Shown here: piece by piece, positions 22,078-34,577 of the stretch | Layout of the letters: every line of letters begins with the position of its first letter | Numbering within the stretch: position 1 is the stretch's first letter | Assembly: GCF_040115645.1 (NCBI RefSeq) | Contig: NC_089547.1 | Location: 5,518,001 to 5,582,000 of the forward strand | Length of the DNA: 64,000 nucleotides | Reading direction: 5' to 3' | From: Euwallacea fornicatus | Lineage: Eukaryota; Arthropoda; Insecta; Coleoptera; Curculionidae | Program-made: the position numbers and the translations under genes | The notes under the pieces: model-generated | The model's input: the letters and a program-made list of their open reading frames with translations, nothing else | Databases searched by the model: none | Told to the model about the DNA's origin: nothing

Positions 22078-25000
22078 TTATGTTCCTTTGCCCCCCCGCC
22101 CCCGAGTGACGGCGCCTCGCTGGTCGTGGCCGATGTTAATTCCTGCCCAATTTGGCGCCCCCTCCGCGGCTCCACCCGTCAGCGGGGCCTCCGCGAGTTC
22201 CTCACGACGTCAACCACTTCGTTTGGTGCCAGTTTTTATTCACGCAAGTGAACTTTACGATTCGCTTGCTTATTTCCCAACTTCATCCTTTACCACTCGT
22301 TATAACATCAAAACTAAATTAAGGTGATCGATCTTGGGTGGTCGTAAATTTTACCCACTCCTCCTCTATTCCGTTATTAAACTCATTTTTCATATTGAAG
22401 GTAAGTAGACAGGAAAATTAAATAAAAGTGCTTTCAAGGTTTACCCGCTCGCAGAAGCACATAAATTAAGGAAATTTCATACACTCAGTGCCAAGTCGAC
22501 CACGCAAAGATGCATCGCTTCAATATCGCGGTTGTTTCTGGAAAATCCTGGAATAGCAGGATATTACCGAGGAGGTTTGTTTGCCTTCCTCGCCGACGCT
22601 ATATCGCAACTTTCAAAATTGCCATACGACACTTAAGACTGTTGTTTGCCATGTATTAATCTCGGCAATTAGTTAAATGTCAGCAGAGTTCCTGGGAGAC
22701 CAAGCGGGCTAAAGTAGAAGACCACCTGCTCCCTTTAAGACCCATTAACCAAACTGTTAAATGACGCGCGAAAGGCCATCATTAGTCTTTTGCCTTCCCC
22801 GTTAAATCTGCTTCAGTCTTTTTTCGCTCCCCCTCGCCACCCCGCCCCCGCCCGCCGATGACTATGAGCGGGACAGTTATCATAATCTTCCGTGTATTTT
22901 CCTGAAACTTGAAGCGCGGGCAAAAGTTGTCGAGTTCTTAGAAAGGAAATCGCATTAAAATTCCTGTGCTGCCGCAGTTCGCAGGCTTTAAATCAAACTT
23001 GCCACATGGAAAATGGAAAAGCATGGAAAGGCTGCCTGTGCGATGATTTATTTTTTCGCGACCGGCTGATGCGACTTTTAAACTCGTAATTTTGATTTCG
23101 GTCTACCTCGATGGTTTCCCTTGGCTTCCTGCGGGGCGATAAATAATAATATTTTTCCGCTACTAGCTTTAAAATACACCGTTATCGAGGGGGGGGGGGG
23201 AGGGGGAGGTAGCGGTGAGGAGGGAGGGGAGGGCACGACGTCGAACGACCGAGAGGTGCGTTTTCTCTCTTCGTCTTTTTCCGCCGCGTCGAGACCACCT
23301 GGTGAGCCGCGACGGTCGCGGTCGTCCTCGTCCTGGTTGCCACGGAGACGGGTGTCACGCGAAACGTCACCGTTCACGTTGTGACGCGACGAGCGTCGTT
23401 CCTTCGCGTTTCGGGTCCATCCGAGATCGGGCCGATTCGAAAGAACCGAAGCGAAAACCAATTTAAAGGTACGTCGAGGCTGTGGCCTCTGTGCGATCTC
23501 CCCGGTTGCGGCGTTGGCGCCCGTGGCGACTCCTCGCCGTAGGGTCCTCTCCGTGTCGCCCGAGATCGTAGGCAACCACGATTACTCCTAAGACGCGAGG
23601 ACCGTGCACCGACTGGTAGATTTGCGACGAAACGTGGTCCGATCTGGGCGATTACCGCCTCCGGCGTCCTCCTACCCTTTGTGCGTCTCTGCTCACACTG
23701 CCCAAATCGACTCCGATGACGCGGTACCCACCTTGATGAGCCCATTAAGCGCGCGAGGGATTTGACGAACGTTTTTGGCAAGACAAACAGGCGTACGAAA
23801 CGAAAGCGATTTCACCGTATCGGACTCGGGAGACGTTTACTCAGCTAATTCGGTCCTCTTGCTTGACGGTTACACACCCCGAGATTAGCCGCTCCTACTT
23901 GCAGGAAAGGAGCATTTCGACGTTCCTACACCGAGCGATTATTAACGTCCTCGCGACGAGATCGTGAAACACGAAAATTGTAGAAACTCCCCGCCTTCAT
24001 CGCCCCGATGGTTCAATGCAAAAGAAAGTTATAAACGGATTTGTTTCCGGCCCATTTGTCCCAATCGGCGAGTTTTATTGGAAAGCCATACGTGGAGCTG
24101 GATGGATTCGGGTTAAATGCATTTTAGAATCCCTGACAGTAAATAAAAGTCCGGATACTTAACACAGGGATAAAATGTCAACCATCGATTTCTCCCCCCT
24201 CCCCTCCTCCTCCCCCGCGCCGCCCCGTAGGTGGGTCAACGCATTTTTCAGTACTTCACGGCCCAGCCGTGATTATGATTAATTGACCAGACATTAGCGG
24301 TCTCATTACTGCGAGATTCCCTCTAATTGAGATTAATCATTGCACATTTTTAGCCTTCGCGATGAATCGCCGATGGCATTGTGCGGGGGGGTTTTTTAAA
24401 TTAATCATAATATTCGGCGATCCGGACCGGCGGGAGGTCATCGGTGAACTAACTCGAAACGTCGCTTCGAATACAATAAATTAATTTCCGTAATCGATCT
24501 TGTTGCAGTCGCAGAGGGGCATTTAATCTCGGCCGAAAGTGCCTTGGTTCGGGTCGGGGTCGATAGCGGAGCGGGCGATTTCGGAGTTTCGACGAAAAAG
24601 GCAACGCCGCGACGTTCCCTTGTCACTTGCCGTGCCGGGTTTAAGCGTGCCGTGTCAGTTAAGTAAGGTCGCGTCGGCGGCGTTGCCGGATCGTCGACGC
24701 TTTCCCTCGGGGAAGGGATCGCTCCGAGTTCGGCCAACGGGGCGGGCAACGTGACGTCGGAAATTCGAATATCTGCACACGTACGTTTTTTTTTTGTTTT
24801 TTTTTTCTTTCCAGGTCGTATTTACATTGGGAGGAAATTCGGGATGCGAACCGGATGGCGTAACGCGATTTGTTCACGTCAATATATTTACTTTTTATTA
24901 TTTATTCATGAAATGGCTGATACCTGGGAAATGTGAGAGATAAAATATTAAACAAAATTCTCTCAAACGTACTCGTAATTAAACCTACACAAACAATAAC

Positions 25001-25595
25001 AGCGAGCGATAAATATAACCTAAAACGCAACCTGCAGTCTCGATGTATTTGGCGAGCTGCTCCGGAAATCCGCCCTTTAACTAAATGGGGGTACGTATTT
25101 ACGTTTCGCGTTACGCAAACAGAAGAAAACGGATTGAATCATTTTCCCAATTTGCTTTATGAGCGTGTCACTTGAGAGTTTTATCTTCGATTCCTATCAC
25201 TCAACGAAAATGGCCATTTTCCCGACTAAATACACCCATTAAAACTTTTATATCAGAGTTATTAATTGTGAAATAAGAGCTGAAAAACGAACAAGTTCAT
25301 TAAGAAACTTTTGCCCAACTATAATACCGCGCGAAATAAGGGCCAATTAATCAAGTTTTATACGTTTTTTCAACCCGCAGCAAGATTGTGAGCCTCTCAA
25401 TGGTTTGGTCTTGGTATATAAAAGTTTGAACCGGCACGTATGTCGTTAGTTGTTATATAAACTTGTTGAACATAGTTGGAAGTAATCGAGTCGTTTACTT
25501 TGGGATGGAGTTTCGATTGGAGTAGAATTTGTTTTGATTGCGAAAGGCGGATATGTGAAGTTCGCAATTTGCCGGGACTTTCAGGGGCGATTTCC

Positions 25596-25615
25596 GAGAG
25601 AGAGAGAGAGAGAGA
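25596..25615. repeat. (GA)n microsatellite
   Basis: About ten GA units in an otherwise noncoding region. Confidence 0.9.
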
Positions 25616-27366
25616 AAATAAAAAGTTATGTTTACCATATTTGCACGAATCTCGTGGCTGTTCTCCCGTCGGCCGCGGCCCGACGCGACGGAACGGGCCG
25701 ACAGCCAACGCACTTGACGTCTGACAAAGTGCGCTCGCACGCTCCGCCGCGACGTGGGCCCTTTCGCTAACGTCAGAACAACGTTTTTAAATTTCAAAAG
25801 GCGGTGACAACGTCGCGGGCGCAAGTCCGGAGGACGACTCACGCCACGCCAAACGAAACGTTAATTCATCGATGGATGTAATCGTCTCGAGACGGAAGCG
25901 AATTCGAGGGTGAACGCGTCTCGGGGCGGAGGCGAATCCGCAGGCGAACGCGCCCCTGTGCGGAGCGACTTCGCGCGATTCCCGCGACGAGGAAACGCTC
26001 GGTTCTGCGGTCGCAGCGCTCAACACACGGGCCTCGGCCCATTTCATCGAGCCGGGGGCCCGGGTCCCATCGCCGCGGAACTCGAATGTCCGGCGTAGTT
26101 TTCCAAGTGAAATTTCCGTGTCAAATCGGTCGCCCCCGCTCGATTGCCAATTAAGGCGACACGCCGCTGCGTCGGCCGCGGCAGCCTCCCGAACGCCCGC
26201 AGACAGTTTCGACACGTAAAAGAACTTGCCGAATTTCGCATCGTTCACGAATCGCCATTTGCAATTGAAAACAATTAAGCGAACTGCGTGCGGGCCGCCA
26301 GTTTCGGGCCCTGCCGCCGCTGCCGTTGGGTCCTGCCGCTTCCTTCGTCCGCGCGCGAATTTTGCCGCCGTTTTGACGGGGCGATTCAGTCGCGACGTCC
26401 CAACCTCGACGTCCGACCACCACCTGTCCGGCGCGACCTGCCAAAGGCTCCCGCGACTACGGCGACCACCCGGAGGCGTCCTGCCGCGGGGAGTTTCGCG
26501 ACATCGGACGGGCGAAATTGTCCCCCGCGGGCGTCCGCAAGTTTCGCGCAAGTGCGCCATTTGCGAGCGGTCGCACGGTTCGGGAACGTCCTTTCATCGG
26601 GGACTCGAGCTGTTCGAACTGGCAGCCGTCGTTCGTGGAAAGTCAGCCTTGACAGGTGACGAATTGTCCGTCATCGCACGGGTCCGCGCTCGTGACGACG
26701 CAATCGCTCAATTTGGGCGCGAGGCGGGCCAGTCGCATTGACATTTTTCGATCGGGTCGGGCGAAGGCCGCAGCGCGACCCGCCGCAACAGCCCCCCCCC
26801 CCCTCCTCCTCCTCTCCCCGGTCGGTCCGACGCTGGGGGTCACGTGACAATGTATTAATTTCGTTTTTAGGAGATCGAAAATGCATCTCCGCGGCCGCGT
26901 CGAACATTGAAAAACTCCTTTTCCCGATGGATATAAATTAGATCGTAATGAAACGCCGACGGAAATCGCGACGTATCTCCCGATTCGATTCCGCTGATCC
27001 GGATTGGCGTGAACTTCACAAATATTTTGCGAATTTTACGGTTAGGCGAAACTGCTAAATTTATTTACGACTCGTAAAATCGATCTTAACGTCCGCCGGC
27101 CAAAGTCGCGGGCGTTTCGCGTTTAAATTCATTATCATTTCGGTCGCAGATAAAGTCCTCGGCAGAGCAGATATCCAGTGACCTAAAATGAAATATTAAT
27201 TTTCAATTTCCACTTTCTCTCGACGTATAGACAAGGTCCAGATTAGGGAACGCCCACAATGGGAAATTGTAAGGCTCGGCGGGAAATGGGCAGATTACCG
27301 AGGAGTCCAGGGTAACGGCGCGAAGCGGGCAAATAACACTTCAAACGATTAGCTCAATAATCACCT

Positions 27367-27372
27367 TTTATT
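27367..27372 (-). terminator. Probable polyadenylation signal of the SAFB-like gene
   Basis: TTTATT on the plus strand is AATAAA on the minus strand, about 170 bases past the stop codon of the SAFB-like gene. Confidence 0.5.
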
Positions 27373-27539
27373 CGAAGGTAAACTTTGGACATTAACGACT
27401 AAAACCGCTACTTGATGCACTGAAACATACGACTAAAAACTCCTTAATCATAACACCGCTAATGGAAAAATACATAGGTACATGGGAGTAACGTAAGAAT
27501 AAGATGGCCATTGACAATCGTCTAAAAAACTAACTGCCA

Positions 27540-30500
27540 TTAGTACTTTCTCTGTCCGCTTCCTGAGCCCGGATACCCCATGGGCCTCGACATCAGCGAA
27601 GGAGGATTGCTGATGGAATAAGCCCCCGTTCCGTAGCTGGTACTCGCTCCGTATCTACCCGATTCCGGGTAGGCAGTGGATCCGTACATGGACCCCCTCG
27701 AGAGACTCCCCGAAGAGCTCGATTGCGGGTAGTGCCCCAGCAGGGGTTTGGAGCCGCTGGGCGTGTACGATGATTGGCTGGAATAGTGGCTGTTCCCGTA
27801 GGGGGCGTGTTTCCCGGATGGACCATCGTCGTTCGGCCGCGACTTTTTTATATTCTTGTAAGGAAGCGGCGACCTGTCACGTGACCGTCTACTGTTCAAT
27901 TTGGGGGGCGGCGGCGGACTGCGACCTCCTCTGCCCTCCAACCTGGGGCTAGAAAAATAGAGCTTGTGTGCGAAGGGTGACTCGTCCGCGAAGTCCGTCG
28001 AATTTTTACGCGAAACATCTCGCGGCCACTTCCAAATAATCGGAAATATTTTGAATCGATCCGGTCGTGCGGGTCGAATTTTCGGTATCGCGGCTGCGCG
28101 CGATCGACGGCTTCCGAGCTTCCAGAACGTTTCGATTCGTTCGTTCGATACGCATATCGAACGGAATTTGAATGGACACTTGAAGCCGTGCGAGACGGTT
28201 CGCGGCAGCCCCGTCCCATTCGCTAATGAACTTACCGATGGATTTTATCACTCGATCTATCCAATGATCTGTGTGGTGATGGTCGTCCGCGCCTTGCCAT
28301 TCCGAAATCATCGATTTTCCTTTGTAAAAATTCCCGGATTTTCCTGCACTCGTCCAGTTCCCTATTCAACATGGCTCTGTCATCCTGGTACCTGTTTAAA
28401 GTTTTTTCGTATGGAGTAAACGTCAAAAATTCACGTCTAAAATTCTAGACAAACAGAGGCAAAAAATAAAAATAAAATAAATAAATAAATCACGGAATCG
28501 TCACTTCGGGAGGACTAAACACTGCCCCCCTCTTGTCCGTTTCTCCTTGACGTGGGTGTATAATTGTGACTGATACAAAAGTTACGAAACCAGTAGGAGC
28601 GAGGCCCAATAGCTGACGATCGGCGATCCGTAGACGCTCCGGGGAGACTAACTGCGCATGGGTTGAAATCTAAAGGTCGAATGAAAACCTCGGTCGTTTC
28701 TCACGTGGCACGTGGTGCGCAGTGGACGCACGCGCGGCAAAGGTTTTTCGACCTCCTGCGAGATTTTCATAGTCCGCTGTGTAGACCTATTGCGAAGGAT
28801 CGATGTTATCCGCACATTTCCGGTTATCGCACGGGGAAACGTTTGCCTGGGTCCGGTGCCGTGTTTCAAGTACCAACCATCGAGATTCTTCGTTGCTTGA
28901 AATTTTGCAGCACCTCTGAACTGAACGTCGACGCTTTCGACTCCCAGCTGCGCAAGTGCTACATACCTAACTTCGTCCAACTTCCTTTTCTTCTCCAACT
29001 GCTCGAGCTCCTGCGCATGCCTCCTCTTCTCGGACTTCAACTGGCTCTCCAGTGACTCGATCTCGCGACGCACGGTCGCCTTCCTCTCCCTCTCGGCGTC
29101 TAGGCGTCGCGTGGCGTCGTTCAAGCGCCTTCTGTTGTTTTGCAGCTCGGTAGTGATGCGATTCAGCTCCGTTTTCAGGTCGTTGATTTGCCGCACGTGA
29201 CGTTGCTCCCGACGGCGGCGCCTCTCCTCCGCCTCTTCGGGGGATTCGGTTTTCGTCTCTTCACTCGCCTCCTTATTGGCATCTAAAATAGCACGGTCTA
29301 ATAGTAGAATGGGTTAAGGATGCAGGAACACCTAATGCTTGTCCCAGTTTTTGAGTTGAAAGTCCTGGTAGTGTGGAGTTGTAGAAAGAAATGGGTTTTT
29401 TCGCAGCGGTGTTTTGCAACGGCCTCCAGTTACCTCGAACCACACTTACGAATAACTGCGACCTTCTCGATAGTACTCAAGGATATTTGAAATTCTATAG
29501 GATTGCTCAGACTGGTTGATTTTTACGTGCGTTTGACGCGCAGGTGACGTAGGCGATTCGCCGGGAGCTGATTGGTTCGATCATAGCAGAACGTGACAAG
29601 TGCACCATAATCCGTCGCAATGAAACAATTGCCGGGATGTTTTCACATATCTATTCCTTTTTCTTCTGTCACTTCGCAGCTTGACAAAACTAAAATTCTA
29701 ACATCGACTTTCGTTCTTTTTCTCCTTTGTAAAATCAACCTCGAAACTTTCTGACGGCTTCAGTGACATTGACATTGACATTAAAGGAATGTTTCGTACT
29801 CGACAGTTAACGAGCGGCAACTCTGCTCGGACCAACCCGACCGACCCCGGTTAACGTCCGTAACAAGGTTTTTATAGACTTTTAAGAGAAAAAACACGTG
29901 TTTCGTGGTAACGTCACTCAGACGCGGATTGGTTTTAACTCGAGACATTTTTTTTTTTTGAAAAATTCGACAATTGGCATGCTCGGCGACTGCGTGGGTC
30001 AGTTGGTCACGTCACAACCGGTGACGAACCAACCGCGTTTTAACTGTTTCTTTAGCAATCCTATAAGTTTTCCATTAGCCTTGGTCAGTACTAACCTTTG
30101 ACCGCTTCGGATCCATTTTCCGACGTTTCCTTAACATCGCCCTTTTTCTTATCTGTCGTTGCCTTCTCAGCGTTCTTTTGCGCCCCGCCTGCAGCTCGCG
30201 CGTCCCTGGGGCGTCGCGTAGGCTCCGGTGCCTTTCCGGAACGCAGATCCGGTCTGGAAAGCGACACGACGATCTTTTTGTTGTTCAGTGTGAGACCGTT
30301 TAACTCTTTGACGGATCTTTGGGCCAGTTCCGGTGATTCCAGGCAGATGTATCCGAAGAAGCTCTTGCCATTGGTCACTACTTTCGCACTGTCCACTTTG
30401 ATTCCTTTGTCGGAGAAGAGTTTCTTCAGATCGGTCGCTTTAGTGCTTCGGGATATGTTGGAGATCCAAATGTTTTTTTGGACGTCCTTTCGTTTTTTCG

Positions 30501-30926
30501 CGTCTTTTACTGAGCTCTACGTTAAATATTGGGCAGGTTTTAACACGTCGCAACAATTTAGAGGGTTTAAGATTAAGTGGTTTTTACCTTCTCTTCTTTG
30601 GGGGGGTGTTTCATCGCGTCCTCGTTAGTTTCGGCCGCAACCTCCTCTTCCTCCTCGGCAGATAGGATTAAAGCATCCTCCGTGGGTTTTGATTGGTCTT
30701 TAATATCCTCCTTTTTCGCATCTTCCGCTGGGTCAGGTTTATCTTCGGTCGGTTTCTTCGGCTTCTTCGAGGCGGGGCAGGGTTTCCTGAACGAATCTTT
30801 CTTCTTTGACGGCTGTTCCGTCTCTTTCTTAGTTTCACTTTCACTATCCCTGTTAACTGCGGTTTCCCCATTGTTGCTTTCGGCGATTATAGGGGTTTCG
30901 GTTTGTTCCACTTTTACGGTCACCAT
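27540..30926 (-). CDS. SAFB/SLTM-like RNA-binding protein, 5 exons, no SAP domain seen
   Basis: Minus-strand exons 30588-30926, 30096-30516, 28967-29282, 28236-28436 and 27540-27948 join in phase (562 codons, 561 aa). SAFB proteins are nuclear RNA- and matrix-associated regulators of transcription and splicing. Residues 1-113 are acidic/Lys-rich. An RRM at about 128-203 has RNP2-like NIWISNIS and RNP1-like KSFFGYICL, with the SAFB hallmark STKATDLKKLFS before it and AKVVTNGKS inside. A long Arg/Glu coiled coil follows (about 265-360), then a second helical stretch (RYQDDRAMLNRELDECRKI) and a Gly/Ser/Tyr-rich C-terminus (about 430-561) ending in GSGQRKY. The ATG at 30926 has an in-frame TAA 15 bases upstream inside the same exon, so the usual N-terminal SAP domain cannot be added through this exon. 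The protein is much shorter than the roughly 900-residue vertebrate SAFB. Family assignment is good; orthology is less sure. Confidence 0.8.
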
Positions 30927-33900
30927 CCTTATTATCGTTTAATGGTTTCCTGGCAAACAAAATGAAAAACATTCTAAAGACCCAAAGTTCAAAGTGTTTT
31001 ATTCTAGTAAATACAGGGCGTTACAACTTGGGCGCGCTACCTCGGCAAAGTCGACCGAAAACGCAGGCAGAGGGGTTTCTCCCGCCCGGTAATGCAGGGG
31101 AGCAAACGCAACTGGCGGAGATGGCGGTGCTCGCGCGCGGGCGCGTGCCGGGAGCGAAACGCTACGCTCCACTCCTCTCCTTTGTTTGCGTACAATCTCC
31201 GGTCGTGGGGAAAGTCGCGCACGCGACTCGCGAGGAAGTCCCTTAACGCACTCGCGCGGCCGCTGTTCGACCGCGCTCGCGCGTTAAGAGGTACTTTCCT
31301 CGCTTGCACGACGCAAGTAATCGCAGCACCGACGATCGATCAACTTCGATTGCTTCCGGCCGCGTCCGCAATAACGGGACGGCCCGCCTTCTTCAGGACA
31401 CCCGGTATATGAATAATACATCATCTCCGGCTGTAAACATGACGTGTAAGCACGAGGGAGAGAGGCGGAATCAATTCCGCCACCAAAGAGAACGTTCGAT
31501 GTAGTCATTAATCTTTTTCCAAACTGTCTCCCCCCGTTTCTTGAAGTGCTGAATGACGATATAGATTTGTCGACACAAGGAGGTTTTGCAATTCGTCCGG
31601 TGCGGGTGACAAATTACCCACCTGGGACGGGTGGAGGACTGCAAAAACTCCTAAATAATTTTTTCGAATCACGTCGTCCAATAATCTGTCCAGATTTATG
31701 GGGGGCAATAAGATTTTACGAGGTAAAAAAAAAACGCACATCTGCACGGCGTACCGTGCGGGGGACGACATTGTCCGCCGGATTTACCTCGTCCCTTTTT
31801 CGATTAGTTTTAATTCTTGGGCAAACTCAATTTCGGCAAAAGCATCGACCCTTAAAAACTCATTACTTAAGTTGATAAGCAATCGATAGCGGCACCTCAA
31901 CTTTTCAATGGGACCGATGTCAGAACTTTCAGTTCGGGGACTTATTCCAAAGCTAATTAGAAAATTGATTTTCCAACTATCAGTGATTTATTACGTTTCA
32001 GACTCATAATGTGTGTTCCCCTCGTCGGTGACATAAAGCGACCCCACATCTGACACGTAGTGGAGTTTTGAATATCAATACCCCTATTTATCCGGGGTAA
32101 TATCGCCTATACAGCGTATCTTCCTCCCCGGGGAGTTTTTATCCCTTTGAGAACGTCGAATTTTGCCTGGAAAAGTGAGCGAGCGGAAACTTTATCGAGC
32201 GCAGATAGGCTCAAGTGACTCAGAATTAATTACCTGAGAAGTTGCTTAAGGTTGTTTGAGTTCGCGATGGAATAAAACAACCAGATTTATTCGTTATAAA
32301 ATGGAGGGGGGGTGGGGACAGAAGGGGACGCGAACGAAATGAGGGTTTTATTCAACGCAACGGGGACCGGATTGAATAAAATAGAGATTTCCACTTATTT
32401 TCCATAAGTAAGATAAGGTTTCTCCTGTTAATATATTCTAATGCGGGGAGAGACCGCTGCGCTCGAGCTGGGGGGCCCACGCGGGCTGGATACATTCGCG
32501 CGATCAGCTTCCGCCCTGGCGAAAACGTCGCATGCTGCAGCTAAAAAATATACCAAAAAAAAAACAAAAAAGAAGCTTTTTTCGACCCTCCCCCCAGGAG
32601 ACGGCCGTATGGGGCCTTCGGCGGAAACTCACGAGCTACGCAGCGCGTTCGCCCCCCGAATCCAACTCGGAAAAACCTCCGAGTCCGACATGCAGATTCG
32701 ATAATTACGAATCGACTTCGCTCGCGTATCGATAACATCGACCCGACCCTCACATGTGCAATTCGCAGCCGAACGGACTGCCCTGATAATGCCCACAGGT
32801 ATTTGCAAGCTAGATTAAACCCATGTCCAGTGCCGATTCCAGCAATGGCCGCTTAACCGAGCACTAATGTACATTAGACTATGTTTCGGAGTGTGCATTA
32901 ACATTCAAAGAGACAAATATGAATGGTCCGACCCTTTGGCCCCAATTACATCGGTTCTTACCGTCTCGCAGCGGCAGAAACTCTTCCCGAAGGCCCAAAG
33001 GGCAGGGGATATTAAAGTCTAATTGCCGGGAATTGTAAAGCCATAAAGGAATTTATGGGGTAAAGTTTGTTGAAGTCGGGGGGACCGCTCGCGCCGCGTT
33101 CGGTCGTTTTTGCGCGAATCGCGTACGCGACGCGTCTCCCCAAGCGAGGAACTTCGCTCTTCGTGATGCAAGTTCGTAGGTGAGGGCCCGGAGAATTTCC
33201 CAGATCCGGCAACGCCGCGGACTGCTACAGTGAGTCCGACACTCACGGGGTGATTTTTAGGAGATCCGACGGGGCGGGCGGGGTGGGGGGCTGCAACGAG
33301 GGCCAAAATCCGAGTGCATAATGAACAACAGTGCGGAGAGTATTACGAACGACAATCGGGGGGACCCTCCGTCTCGAAAAACAAACTTTCCCAAAGTGAA
33401 ATTGAATTTGTTTGGGAAATAAACTTTCCCCTCGCCCCAAATTTTTCCATTTCATATTGAATATCTTCGGTCCTCGTCAAGCGAGAGGGCAAAAGTTGTT
33501 CATAACTCGGAAGTATATTACGTTCCTGCCCTTATGTTATGCCGAAGGAGTTTTTCCTGCAATCTCACGTGTAAACAATCTCGAGCTCGACGGAATGTGA
33601 GAAAGCACTCAGGATTCAATAAATCGGCCCTTTATGAGTATCGGAAATTTTGCCTCGAAATACACGTTAATCAAGGAGAGAAAGGCATGCTCGCGGGCCC
33701 CGCTCTGGATTTGTGGGGCGCTATTTATTTTCAAGTGAATTTCACGTTTTGAAAAAGCCCCGGAACGTAAAATAATATCACACATTCGTTTGCTTCAATA
33801 AGAAAATAAAAGTTTTAGTGCCCATAATTTTCCAAGAGCCAAATAAAACTGGGGCCAATATACATTAAAGGGGCGCCATCCGCCCCGCGCTTTATATTGT

Positions 33901-34423
33901 GGAAATTGCTTTCGAGGAATTTAGATTTATTGGAATTTAACGCGATTCTTCTCTGTATCAGAGATATTAACAAAGTGGAACATTAAATCCCGCGGAAAAA
34001 GGAGAAGTGCGTGGAGATTTCCTTTCGCGGTTAACGATGTACGACAAAGATGTTCGCAAAACGCGCAGCCAGATAAATGACAGAAAATATCTCGTTAAAT
34101 TCACCCCTCGAGCGAATTTGCATTCGTATTTTGCGTCAATATTAAATTTTATACAGTTTTGCCCTCTTGGAGGCCCTTTGTGAATGTCAAACATCCAAGC
34201 TTTAAGGGGTGGCCGCGTCGTAAAACCTCGAGGAGAACTGCTACCACCATTAACGATTCCCTCGACAAAGGGAAAAACCATCTTCGCTTTCTGACTGGGT
34301 ATTAGTCGGGGGCGATAACGGTCTCGGCAGAGTCCAGAGAACCTTCGTTCGATGGTTTTTCTTCGGTCTCGCCCGGCGACCGCACCTCGTAGGGCACACA
34401 CGCACACGCACGCACACTACACC

Positions 34424-34577
34424 TCCGACCTTCGACCTGCGGCGCCCCCGATCCGTTTCGACCATTGCATTCGTCCGAATTAGCATTTCCATTGAGGCCG
34501 CTCGCCGAAGGAAGTAACATTTCCATTAGGTCATCCGGTTCATCGGGCACAACAGATTTGAGCCCACTCCGAAGTTG
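34424..34577 (-). other. Possible orphan coding exon
   Basis: Behind an acceptor-like TTAATTAG on the minus strand, one frame reads QLRSGLKSVVPDEPDDLMEM and continues through LLPSASGLNG into an Asn/Gly-rich stretch, with donors possible at 34436 (CAG|GTCGAA) or 34423 (GAG|GTGTAG). The composition looks more protein-like than that of neighbouring chance frames, but I recognise no family. It could belong to a minus-strand gene with distant exons, or be chance. Confidence 0.25.

Larger units (their letters stand above)
14907..27366. other. Long gene-poor stretch (12.5 kb)
   Basis: I see no gene I can support. The DNA alternates between CpG-rich blocks (for example 15.6-16.1, 18.4-18.8, 23.1-23.8 and 25.7-26.8 kb) and AT-rich blocks. 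The CpG-rich blocks produce many overlapping open frames on both strands, as expected from base composition. Poly-A (22057-22077), poly-G (about 20677-20687 and 23190-23202) and GA runs are present. Regulatory sequence or introns of genes outside the window cannot be excluded. Confidence 0.5.

Noticed and set aside
23078..23575. 165-codon minus-strand open frame with poly-Pro
   Set aside because: The Pro run is just the reverse of a G-run; overlapping frames are open on the other strand; no recognisable family.
25787..26560. 257-codon minus-strand open frame
   Set aside because: It is in a CpG-rich block where frames are open on both strands; Arg/Ala/Gly composition, no domain, no splice context.
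31508..31771. Possible mariner transposase C-terminus on the minus strand
   Set aside because: Only a vague resemblance (LYRHSALQ...GGDSLEKD) without the catalytic blocks; chance cannot be excluded.
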